From contig NZ_JABUZA010000039.1 of the NCBI RefSeq assembly GCF_014897985.1, forward strand, positions 1-45,432: DNA of 45,432 nucleotides, given 5' to 3'. The stretch is from Halomonas colorata (GTDB lineage: Bacteria > Pseudomonadota > Gammaproteobacteria > Pseudomonadales > Halomonadaceae). This document shows, piece by piece, positions 1-6,632 of this stretch. The notes beneath the pieces were generated by a model. It did not search any database. It worked only from the letters and a program-made list of their open reading frames with translations, and was not told the origin of the DNA. Position numbers and translations under genes: made by a program. The first letter of the stretch is position 1, and every line of letters starts with the position of its first letter.

Positions 1-77
1 ATAACTTGTCACCGGTTGAGTATGAAAGGCGTTACTTTAAGAGCCTAACGGGTGTCTAGAATATCCGGGGCGATTCA
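1..77 (+). mobile_element. Right end of an IS3-family insertion sequence (partial)
   Basis: The first 77 bases are the terminal part of an insertion sequence reading left to right. Bases 51-77 form the right inverted repeat; its reverse complement begins TGAATCGCCCCGG and ends TAGACACC. It matches the left inverted repeat at 45356-45382 at 22 of 27 positions. The transposase tail at 3-59 lies inside. Host sequence begins at 78. The short target duplication expected for IS3 elements cannot be confirmed because the other end of this copy is outside the window. Confidence 0.85.
3..59 (+). CDS. IS3-family transposase (OrfB) C-terminus, partial
   Basis: The frame starting at base 3 reads NLSPVEYERRYFKSLTGV and then TAG. 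An SP-x-x-(F/Y)-E stretch close to the stop is characteristic of the end of the DDE integrase (OrfB) of IS3-family elements. The stop lies 18 bases before the element's terminus, the usual compact arrangement for these elements. Only 18 codons are inside the window, so the subgroup cannot be fixed; the family call rests on this tail plus the terminal repeat. Confidence 0.75.
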   Translation, partial: NLSPVEYERRYFKSLTGV

Positions 78-112
78 TACATAGCAAGTTTGTCGATTAC
101 GCCCCACGGCTT

Positions 113-1072
113 TTGCCGGATATGCGTTCAGTTAAAGTGTTCCAGCGGATGGCTGAGCGCTCACAGATAGAGCATAGGTATTCGTTTCTTCAGCCTCATG
201 TAGATGATGATAAGCTGGATGCGGCAGATTTTTATCAAAATGAGGCTTTTCCCAGCACTCAGGCACGCATGAAATTTTATGAACGCTTCGCTTTCATTTT
301 GGCAAAGCGAACCCTAGACCAGCTTGATCTAACCGGCACCACTCATTTAATTACCACAACCTGCACTGGTTTCTATGCGCCGGGGTTGGATTTTCAATTG
401 ATCAAACATTACGGATTGCCTGCGGGTATTGAACGCACCACCGTTGGCTTTATGGGCTGTTACGCCGCGATCAACGCGCTCAAGCTGGCTCGGCATATTG
501 TTCGCTCGGAGCCACACGCTAAGGTGCTGTTGCTCAACCTTGAACTCTGCACGTTGCATCTCAAGCCTGCGGGAACGCTCGAAGAGATTTTATCGTTCGC
601 TATTTTTTCTGACGGCTGTGCGGCAAGTATCGTGTCGGCAAATCCAGTTGGCCTTGAAATACAGAGTTTTAACTCGGATGTGCTGCCAGAAACCGAAGCG
701 TTAATTACCTGGTATATCGGCGACCAAGGTTTTGATATGCACTTATCCGGCAAGGTGCCGGGTGCCATCGCCAACAATCTTCCGCTTGTAATGAATACGC
801 TGTTGGACGGCGCTACGCACAGTGATATTGCGCTCTGGGCCATTCACCCCGGTGGGCGTACGGTGCTGGATGCCGTAAGGGCAGGCGCAGAGCTTGAAGA
901 GCGAGCACTTATAGAGTCGCGAGAGGTGCTTAGGAAGTTCGGCAATATGTCCTCGGCCACCATCATGTTCGTGCTTCAGGAGATGTTGAATAACCCAAAA
1001 AAAACAGGCCCCGGCTTGGCAATGGCGTTTGGTCCTGGGCTCACGGTTGAAAGTATGCGATTCGTTCTTTAG
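113..1072 (+). CDS. Type III polyketide synthase, 5'-truncated by the IS
   Basis: This is a chalcone-synthase-fold type III polyketide synthase, which condenses malonyl-CoA onto an acyl-CoA starter in the cytoplasm. Counted from TTG 113, the catalytic Cys is C116 (in GFMGCYAA), the His is H245 (AIHPGG) and the Asn is N278 (FGNMSSA). The His-Asn spacing of 33 equals that of plant chalcone synthase. The open frame continues upstream to base 80 with family-like sequence (HSKFVDYAPRLLPDM) and then enters the IS. Roughly 20-30 N-terminal residues are therefore missing against the usual 350 or so. Only TTG 113 or ATG 122 could start translation, and neither has a clear ribosome-binding site. The core is intact but the product may be non-functional. 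It heads a cluster with a methyltransferase and a flavoprotein. Starter and product cannot be read from sequence. Confidence 0.9.
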   Translation: MPDMRSVKVFQRMAERSQIEHRYSFLQPHVDDDKLDAADFYQNEAFPSTQARMKFYERFAFILAKRTLDQLDLTGTTHLITTTCTGFYAPGLDFQLIKHYGLPAGIERTTVGFMGCYAAINALKLARHIVRSEPHAKVLLLNLELCTLHLKPAGTLEEILSFAIFSDGCAASIVSANPVGLEIQSFNSDVLPETEALITWYIGDQGFDMHLSGKVPGAIANNLPLVMNTLLDGATHSDIALWAIHPGGRTVLDAVRAGAELEERALIESREVLRKFGNMSSATIMFVLQEMLNNPKKTGPGLAMAFGPGLTVESMRFVL

Positions 1073-1085
1073 GGATAAAGAAGCT

Positions 1086-1805
1086 ATGCCGGATTTCAGT
1101 CAACGCAGCGATGAGAAGGAACTCATGGATGATGCCGATATCTCGTTTGAAGAATTTCATGATTGTCTTGAAGGCCTTGAGCGTATCAATCATCTCACGT
1201 TGGCCTATCGTCCCACCCTACAATGGCTTCGCCCTTGGATAGAAAACCATAAACGTCTTTTTGTGCTAGATGTGGCCAGTGGCGGTGGGGACATGCTGCG
1301 CCAGATCGCCAAAAAATGGCCTGCTCGTGTTACGCCGAATTCCGGTTACCGTATGGTCGGTGTTGACCTGAATCCATGGTCAAAAAAGTCCGCGGAATCC
1401 TGGCCGCAGCCTTCAGCTATACGTTATGAAACTGCAAATGTGTTTGCTTTCGAACCCGATGAGCCCATCGACCTCGTTATCTCGTCATTATTCACCCATC
1501 ACCTTGCCGATAGCCAGATCGTGGATTTTCTGCGCTGGCTGGACGGCCACGCGAGTAAGGGGTGGTTTATTAACGACCTGCATCGGCATCCCATTCCCTA
1601 TTATTTTATCAAAGCGGCCACCGCACTCTTCAGCCGTAATCGATTAATCCGTAATGACGCCGCTGTATCAGTGGCACGTGCGTTAACGGTGGCCGATTGG
1701 CGGCGCCTAATTGATGAAGCGGGGCTTGATGGGGATGTGCGAGTTCAGTGGTTTTTTCCTTTCCGCTTGTGCGTCTCCTGTAACAAGGAAGCACCGATCC
1801 AATGA
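1086..1805 (+). CDS. Class I SAM-dependent methyltransferase, PKS-associated
   Basis: This 239-residue cytoplasmic methyltransferase carries the SAM-binding glycine motif VLDVASGGGDML at residues 60-71. An acidic residue (VGVDLNP) follows at the end of strand 2. The N-terminal ELMDD stretch is, from memory, common in methyltransferases next to bacterial type III PKS genes. ATG 1086 is preferred over the longer frame from 1029, because the longer version would run into the PKS gene and adds no family-like sequence. The gene starts 13 bases after the PKS stop and ends by ATGA overlap with the oxidoreductase, so the three are probably co-transcribed. Its likely job is to methylate the polyketide ring or hydroxyl; the exact position is unknown. 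Confidence 0.87.
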   Translation: MPDFSQRSDEKELMDDADISFEEFHDCLEGLERINHLTLAYRPTLQWLRPWIENHKRLFVLDVASGGGDMLRQIAKKWPARVTPNSGYRMVGVDLNPWSKKSAESWPQPSAIRYETANVFAFEPDEPIDLVISSLFTHHLADSQIVDFLRWLDGHASKGWFINDLHRHPIPYYFIKAATALFSRNRLIRNDAAVSVARALTVADWRRLIDEAGLDGDVRVQWFFPFRLCVSCNKEAPIQ

Positions 1806-2947
1806 GCGATGAAACGGTAATCATAGGTGGCGGGCCAGCGGGGTCGGCAGCGGCGATTAAATTAGCCAGGCAAGGCATACCGGTGCGCCTTCTGGAGCGC
1901 AAACCGGGCCCGCATCATAAAGTTTGCGGCGAATTTATCAGCTATGAAGCCGCCCAACATCTAGAAGAGCTTGGGTTGAATTTTGCGGCGTTAGGAGCTG
2001 AGCCTATTCGTCATGTGCGATTTTATAATGGCGAAAGCGAGCTCATCTTCGACTTGCCGTTAACTGCATGGAGCCTTTCACGGCGCCTGCTGGATTCGGC
2101 CTTATTAGAGCAGGCGGAACGTGCGGGTGCAAACGTTGCGCTAGGTACGGTGGTTAGGCAGTTATCTCGCACTGATGATGGCTGGAGATTGGTTGCCAGT
2201 AGCCAGTCGAGTGTAAGGCCAGCCAGCATGGAGTTTTCAGCAAAAACGGTGTTTCTGGCCAGTGGAAAGCATGAACTGCGCCATTGGAAACGTAATGTAA
2301 AAGAGTCCCATCGCCAAAACATGATTGGCCTTAAGATGCACTTTAGCCCCAGCGTATTGCATCAGGATCAATGGAGGAACACCGTTGAAATTCATTTGTT
2401 CAATGGCGGTTACGCCGGCCTGGAGCCGATAGAGAATGGGAATATTAATCTCTGCTTTTTGATCAGCCAGGACATATATAAAGCCTGCGGCGGTAGTTGG
2501 TCGGGAATACTCGAGCGGCTTAGCCGTACTTCATCCCATATGAAGCAGCGCCTCGCCACGTTAACGCCCTGCTGGTGTGAACCTTTGGCTGTCTCCGGGA
2601 TTCCTTATGGGTATATCCATTCACCCGATGACGCGGTGCCCAACCTGTTCTCGCTGGGGGACCAGGCCGCGGTGATCCCATCGTTTGCAGGCGATGGAAT
2701 TGCCATTGCCTTGCACACCGCTTTACTTGCCGCCCACATTCACGCTTCTGGTGGCGATTCCAGAACGTATCAACGCCTAGCCTTTAACGATTTAACCCAA
2801 CCAGTACGGGATGCCGAACGGCTTGCCGGTGTGCTGTCCCATCGCTTGGGACGCAAGACGGCCTTCGCTTGCGCACGGCTATGGCCGGGGCTAACGCGTG
2901 AAATGATACATCGGACGCGGGTTGGCCAATCCAATCGTATGCAATAA
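1802..2947 (+). CDS. FAD-dependent oxidoreductase / aromatic hydroxylase-like flavoprotein
   Basis: This is a 381-residue flavoprotein of the geranylgeranyl-reductase/PHBH superfamily. The N-terminal Rossmann motif VIIGGGPAGSAAA (residues 5-17) binds the ADP part of FAD. KVCGEFIS follows at about residue 41, and the second FAD motif (SLGDQAAVIPSFAGDGIA) lies near residue 285. The start ATG overlaps the methyltransferase stop (ATGA), which points to translational coupling. By analogy with the Streptomyces griseus srsABC pathway (type III PKS, methyltransferase, flavoprotein hydroxylase), it may oxidise a resorcinolic lipid towards a quinone. That role is inferred from order and fold only; no substrate residue can be assigned. 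Confidence 0.87.
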   Translation: MSDETVIIGGGPAGSAAAIKLARQGIPVRLLERKPGPHHKVCGEFISYEAAQHLEELGLNFAALGAEPIRHVRFYNGESELIFDLPLTAWSLSRRLLDSALLEQAERAGANVALGTVVRQLSRTDDGWRLVASSQSSVRPASMEFSAKTVFLASGKHELRHWKRNVKESHRQNMIGLKMHFSPSVLHQDQWRNTVEIHLFNGGYAGLEPIENGNINLCFLISQDIYKACGGSWSGILERLSRTSSHMKQRLATLTPCWCEPLAVSGIPYGYIHSPDDAVPNLFSLGDQAAVIPSFAGDGIAIALHTALLAAHIHASGGDSRTYQRLAFNDLTQPVRDAERLAGVLSHRLGRKTAFACARLWPGLTREMIHRTRVGQSNRMQ

Positions 2948-2971
2948 GAGCCTCAGACAAAGGAGTGATAC

Positions 2972-4093
2972 ATGTTTGATTGGGATTTGTGGCGCTCATG
3001 GGAAGAGTGGGTATCTCAACCTATCTTTTTGAACTTCGTCTTAGTCATCGGCATCGCTATTGTCAGCTACTTTGCGCTGCGAATACTGATGAGCTCAATT
3101 ATTGCTCGCCTTACCCGCTGGTTAACACACAGGAAAGGGCGCCTGAGCCATTATGGTATCGAAGTGTTCAGGCATACCAGTCGTCTGCTTATTGCCGCGA
3201 TGGCCTTACAAATTGGCTTGGCCGTCGTTGATTTGGGGCCGGAATGGGAAGATCGAGTCAGCCATTTATGGTTTTTGGTGCTGGCGCTGCAGTTCGGTTT
3301 ATGGGTTGGCGCTGCTATTACGTTATGGAAAGAAGAAACCATCCGTGACAAGGCTGGCCAGGATAATCAGCTCACTGTGACTATGGTCGCGCTGACGTTT
3401 CGCATCATCCTTTGGGCCGTTGTGCTGTTGTCGATTCTAGCCAACCTGGGCATCAACATTACCGCATTTGTAGCAAGCTTGGGGATTGGGGGCATAGCGA
3501 TTGCTCTTGCCGTGCAGGCACTGCTGAGTGATTTGTTCGCTTCTGCTTCAATTGGGGTTGATAAGCCGTTTACCACGGGCAACTTTATTGTCTTCGATGA
3601 TATTGCCGGAACGATTGAATATATTGGCCTGAAAACCACGCGTATCCGTAGCTTGAGTGGCGAGCAGATCATTTGTTCGAATACCAAGCTGCTCCAGCAA
3701 ACCCTACATAATTACAGCAGGATGAATGAGCGGCGGGTGGTGTTCAGTATGGCTATCTCGTTTCGAACGCCGATTGATAAAGTGCGTGAGATCCCACTGT
3801 TGGTCAGACAAGTAATCGAGTCAATACATCAGACCCGCTTTGATCGTGCGCATTTAAGCGCGTTTGCTGATTACGCGTTGAAATTCGAGGTCGTCTATTA
3901 TGTGTTGAGCGCGGACTACAACGTTTATATGGACATCCAGCAAGCGATTAACTTCTCTCTACTGGAAGCGTTGGATAAAAGGGAAATCAAGTTTGCCATG
4001 CCGGTACGTGCGCTTGAGTTTCTCGATGAGGTTCCTTTGCCTGATGGAAGCTGGCCGGGTAAAGACCCCGCCATTTCGCAGGCGGGGCATTAA
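2972..4093 (+). CDS. Mechanosensitive ion channel, MscS family
   Basis: This 373-residue inner-membrane channel has about five hydrophobic segments, near residues 17-38, 65-85, 95-113, 135-160 and 165-190. The last is the glycine/alanine-rich pore helix (FVASLGIGGIAIALAVQ), followed by the MscS beta-domain (FTTGNFIVFDDIAGTIEYIG). Such channels open on hypo-osmotic shock and release solutes. A good ribosome-binding site (AAAGGAG) precedes ATG 2972. The start is 24 bases after the oxidoreductase stop, so the channel may be the fourth gene of the PKS operon. It differs from E. coli MscS (286 aa) in having extra N-terminal helices. Any link between lipid modification and tension sensing is speculation. 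Confidence 0.9.
   Translation: MFDWDLWRSWEEWVSQPIFLNFVLVIGIAIVSYFALRILMSSIIARLTRWLTHRKGRLSHYGIEVFRHTSRLLIAAMALQIGLAVVDLGPEWEDRVSHLWFLVLALQFGLWVGAAITLWKEETIRDKAGQDNQLTVTMVALTFRIILWAVVLLSILANLGINITAFVASLGIGGIAIALAVQALLSDLFASASIGVDKPFTTGNFIVFDDIAGTIEYIGLKTTRIRSLSGEQIICSNTKLLQQTLHNYSRMNERRVVFSMAISFRTPIDKVREIPLLVRQVIESIHQTRFDRAHLSAFADYALKFEVVYYVLSADYNVYMDIQQAINFSLLEALDKREIKFAMPVRALEFLDEVPLPDGSWPGKDPAISQAGH
4066..4087. terminator. GC-rich hairpin at the mscS-type gene end
   Basis: CCCCGCC (4066-4072) pairs with GGCGGGG (4081-4087) across an 8-base loop inside the last codons of the channel gene. It is followed by only a weak T-rich stretch. It sits where the channel gene meets the convergent small ORF, so it may end transcription both ways. 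Confidence 0.4.
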
Positions 4094-4096
4094 TGT

Positions 4097-4279
4097 TTAG
4101 TGATCAAACGTGTTGTCGGAGCGATGCATTGGTGAATTGCGTGGCGTGGGGCGCGGCCGGTTCGATGAACGTCTTTGTGTGCTATTTCCCCGGTACTTGT
4201 TCCAAGCGTCCTTGGCTTTCTGACGGTTGGCTGGCTTGCGTAGCCAGTTGATGAGCGCCAACATGATCCATTTCCTCAT
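4097..4279 (-). CDS. Small basic hypothetical protein (60 aa)
   Basis: The 60-residue product begins with a hydrophobic/amphipathic segment (MRKWIMLALINWLRK). A strongly basic, Arg/Pro/Ser-rich tail follows, with no recognisable domain. The reason to call it real is the start site: an AGGAGG ribosome-binding site lies about 6 bases ahead of ATG 4279. It converges on the MscS-type gene with a 3-base gap. It might be membrane-associated; no function can be assigned. Confidence 0.55.
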   Translation of the reverse strand: MRKWIMLALINWLRKPANRQKAKDAWNKYRGNSTQRRSSNRPRPTPRNSPMHRSDNTFDH

Positions 4280-4509
4280 ACGAACCTCCTAGTTCTTGAT
4301 GATGAGATGTGCACGCGTGTTTACCTTGAAACTATAGCTTAGCTACTCAAGATGGGTTAAATACTCTACTCGTTTTTTTGACGCTCGGTCTTTCCCCCCA
4401 GTTCCTGTGGAGCTAGCCGGGATAGAAAGGCAAAATTTTTGCCTTGCCGAGCAGGGACTGCCCTTAGCGTTGAGCTAAAGGCTGCTGGCGTATTATTTGA
4501 AGAGAGAGG

Positions 4510-4719
4510 CTATACGATTTTTAAGTTGGTTAGCTGATTCGCTTGGTAGGCGACCTCAATTTTTAACCTAGCGTTTTCAGCGGCGAGCAATTGATTTGCA
4601 GACGCAAGCTCGTATTTCTCAGCTTCTAAAAGCTCAAGCCGCCTAATTAATTGATTAATAACCAGTCGGCGATAAATGGCTGAGAATTCCACTCCGGTAC
4701 CTTGGTGAACAGCAATCAT
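4510..4719 (-). CDS. Small coiled-coil hypothetical protein (69 aa)
   Basis: From about residue 25 the protein is a heptad-like helix (RRLELLEAEKYELASANQLL, then further Leu/Ala/Glu repeats) that predicts a short coiled coil, so it may form a dimer. A GGAGAG ribosome-binding site lies about 7 bases before ATG 4719. It has no catalytic motif and no family I recognise. It belongs to the group of small, spaced genes at 4.1-10 kb. Confidence 0.5.
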   Translation of the reverse strand: MIAVHQGTGVEFSAIYRRLVINQLIRRLELLEAEKYELASANQLLAAENARLKIEVAYQANQLTNLKIV

Positions 4720-4972
4720 GGCTTCTCTCCGTCATGCTGAGGGGGCTCAGCGTGTAATATCCCGCTACTATAGGCTCTAGAGAAGTATTTTTTGTATGAA
4801 TATTCTTAACCTTAAGGCATGATTTGACTAGTATTTAAATTTGTTAATAAGCTTAGGAAGCTAGTCGCTAATAAAAAAAGTTAAAAATCGCGGCTTTTAT
4901 TTGTTTAATATTATCTTTGAACTTATCTGTTTATACGATACCTAATAGACATGTTGAGTAAGGAGGACTGCT

Positions 4973-5191
4973 ATGAAACATCCTGTAACATGCCAAAAAT
5001 GCGGTCATGAGTATGTGCCTGAAGCTGAGGCCGAAGTTCCCCATGACCATCCGTGCAGCTCATGCGGTGCCGAACTTTATGGAGGGGAGCCTCGATCCGC
5101 TGAGGATGATTCCAGTGAAGATGAGCATCCCATTGAAAAGGGGCTTCGGAAATTTACTGATGGAATAACCGGTGATAAGCATGATGTGTGA
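4973..5191 (+). CDS. Acidic zinc-ribbon protein (72 aa)
   Basis: Two CxxC knuckles (C7/C10 and C28/C31) make a compact zinc ribbon (CQKCGHEY, then CSSCGAEL). An acidic linker (residues 40-53, Asp/Glu-rich) and a short tail follow. A strong ribosome-binding site (AAGGAGGA) precedes ATG 4973, and a good terminator follows at 5224. The same architecture, with C7/C10 and C29/C32 and an acidic tail, recurs in the protein at 9386-9592, so the two may be distant paralogues. The fold suggests binding to nucleic acid or a protein partner; the function is unknown. Confidence 0.75.
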   Translation: MKHPVTCQKCGHEYVPEAEAEVPHDHPCSSCGAELYGGEPRSAEDDSSEDEHPIEKGLRKFTDGITGDKHDV

Positions 5192-5223
5192 TTGATCCTC
5201 CTGTGAACCTACCTATTCTCGTT

Positions 5224-5251
5224 GCCAGCCCTTTAAGGCTGGCATTTTTTT
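5224..5251 (+). terminator. Rho-independent terminator after the zinc-ribbon gene
   Basis: GCCAGCC (5224-5230) and GGCTGGC (5237-5243) form a 7-bp GC-rich stem with a 6-base loop, followed by a run of seven T (5245-5251). It lies 33 bases after the stop at 5191 and insulates the RNA candidate downstream. Confidence 0.85.
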
Positions 5252-5310
5252 ATCTAAATGTCGGCTTAGTAGAGTAATTAGTGATATCGCTCTATCACTT
5301 ATACTATGTT

Positions 5311-5470
5311 ACTTACAAATCAACGGTAAGCTGGCAATCTTTACTCACTGGGCAAGGACGTTCAGCAAGGAATAGCGAGTTAGGATGACTCCCTAAGGAT
5401 GGGCAGGCAGGAAGCCTGCGTAGTGTACAAGGATGCAACCTTAAAGCCCGGCCTCTGGTCGGGCTTCTTG
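5311..5470 (+). ncRNA. Candidate CsrA/RsmA-sequestering small RNA (CsrB/RsmY/RsmZ-like)
   Basis: Six AGGA motifs crowd into 80 bases: AAGGA at 5354, 5367, 5395 and 5429, TAGGA at 5381 and CAGGA at 5408. Three sit in loops of simple hairpins: GAGT-(TAGGATG)-ACTC (5377-5391), GCAGGC-(AGGAA)-GCCTGC (5403-5419) and TGTA-(CAAGGA)-TGCA (5424-5437). The array ends in a GC-rich hairpin with a partly T-rich tail (5444-5469). GGA in hairpin loops, repeated and followed by a terminator, is the hallmark of RNAs that titrate CsrA/RsmA. The 5' end is uncertain; a TATACT -10-like box at 5300-5305 would start the RNA near 5311. No protein is supported on this strand. A Gac-type upstream box was looked for and not found. 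Confidence 0.68.
5444..5469 (+). terminator. Terminator hairpin of the small-RNA candidate
   Basis: AAGCCCG (5444-5450) pairs with CGGGCTT (5460-5466) around a 9-base loop that can pair further inside. The following TTCTTGCTAT is only moderately T-rich, so termination strength is uncertain. It lies about 100 bases beyond the 3' end of the convergent Crp/Fnr gene. Confidence 0.55.
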
Positions 5471-5566
5471 CTATGAGTTAATAAAACATGTTTTATATAA
5501 GTTAAAATATGAATGGTGTTAAATGTAATGCTTATGTTTTTTATTATTTTAATGGTGTTGTAGTGC

Positions 5567-6304
5567 TTAAACCTCATTGGCCAAACTTGGATCTGCCTTG
5601 TCCAAGTGTAAATAATTGGCATCGAAATCACTAAACTTTTTCATCTTTTCCCAATCATTTATTTTTAGAAATTTATTTTCCCACGAAATCAATCCTTCTT
5701 GGCGTAGCTTGCTAATCACTCTGTTGGTATGAACGGGCGTAATACCCATAGCTTCGCCAACTTGTTGCTGGGTAAGGGGCATAACAAAGCCATGATCAGT
5801 GGTTAGACCTGCTGCACGAGAGCGAATAAGCAGCTCGCAAAATAAATGCCCCATACGTTGATCAGCTTGCCGGCTTGCGATATTGACTATCCATTCACGT
5901 AAGGTTGATTCATCTACCAGCATGGACCAGAAAAAGGCGCGTGCAAGCCTGGGCTGCAATGCATACATTTCTTCAATTTTATGCTGAGGAATCGAGGTGA
6001 ATTTTGAGGGGATAACAGCACATATGGAATGATCCATGCGGTCTATGAGCGTAATATGCACATCACAGGCATCGCCGGGAATTAAAAAGCTTAGCGCCTG
6101 ATACTTACCCGCATCGGTGATTTTATACCGGCTGGCCCAGCCCTCGAGCAAAATATTAACTTCATAAGGTTTATCTGATTCTTGTATAAGGTCTTCTGAT
6201 TTTTTAAGGATACGGACAGGCGTGATGTAACTTTCTAAAGCTTTGACCTCTTCAGAAGTGCAGAGTTGAAAATTTTCTAATTTTTTTATGAGATTTGTGA
6301 GCAA
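5567..6304 (-). CDS. Crp/Fnr-family transcriptional regulator
   Basis: This is a 245-residue DNA-binding regulator. The N-terminal half (about 20-145) has the cyclic-nucleotide-binding beta-roll pattern (ILLEGWASRYK, ALSFLIPGD). A dimerisation helix follows, then a winged helix-turn-helix near 170-215 (LTQQQVGEAMGITPVHTNRV). The Fnr iron-sulfur cysteine cluster is absent, so it is not a classical oxygen sensor; the ligand is unknown. The start is TTG 6304, supported by GGGAGA about 7 bases upstream. It is divergent from the PoxB-like gene across 328 bases, which makes that gene a plausible target. The gene is AT-richer than its neighbours. Confidence 0.88.
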   Translation of the reverse strand: MLTNLIKKLENFQLCTSEEVKALESYITPVRILKKSEDLIQESDKPYEVNILLEGWASRYKITDAGKYQALSFLIPGDACDVHITLIDRMDHSICAVIPSKFTSIPQHKIEEMYALQPRLARAFFWSMLVDESTLREWIVNIASRQADQRMGHLFCELLIRSRAAGLTTDHGFVMPLTQQQVGEAMGITPVHTNRVISKLRQEGLISWENKFLKINDWEKMKKFSDFDANYLHLDKADPSLANEV

Positions 6305-6632
6305 GGAAATCTCCCAGTAAATAAATTTTATATTTATTGTAGTTTTATTACGATAAGATAGATATTTATTAATGGTTTTAATCTATTATTTTAATTGATA
6401 TTGACTATTAGCTTGCTTACGTTTGTGGCCATGACTTTTATTATTAATCTCTTGGGTGGAAAAATTTCTAGCTTTGTTATCTAACATGATAAAAATAAAA
6501 TCAGAGCATAATAATAGTTAACAAGTCGCGTTACTCAGTTGACCTTTACGGAGATCAATATCTATACCTATATGCCTAGTAAAATTTATAGGCAGTGATG
6601 AGCTAAAGCGAAGCTTTGCCATGGAGGCTTGA
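6305..6632. other. AT-rich divergent intergenic region
   Basis: These 328 bases separate the Crp/Fnr regulator from the PoxB-like gene and should hold both promoters. No convincing sigma-70 pair or complete Fnr box (TTGAT-N4-ATCAA) was found. An inverted repeat at 6573-6594 is recorded separately. No open frame with a ribosome-binding site is visible. Confidence 0.5.
6573..6594. promoter_or_regulatory. Inverted repeat upstream of the PoxB-like gene
   Basis: TGCCTA (6573-6578) and TAGGCA (6589-6594) flank a 10-base AT-rich spacer, 38 bases before the PoxB-like start. Its place and symmetry suit an operator, or a 5'-UTR hairpin if transcription begins upstream. Confidence 0.35.

Noticed and set aside
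5281..5340. GacA-type upstream box for the small RNA
   Set aside because: CTTAC and GTAAG halves are present at 5312-5330 but in the opposite order to TGTAAG-N-CTTACA; they more likely form a hairpin.
5380..5631. 83-codon - strand frame over the small-RNA candidate
   Set aside because: No ribosome-binding site, low-complexity AT-rich coding, and it overlaps the 3' end of the Crp/Fnr gene and a terminator hairpin.
6400..6560. Fnr-type boxes upstream of the PoxB-like gene
   Set aside because: TTGAT and GATCAA halves occur but never with the required four-base spacing.
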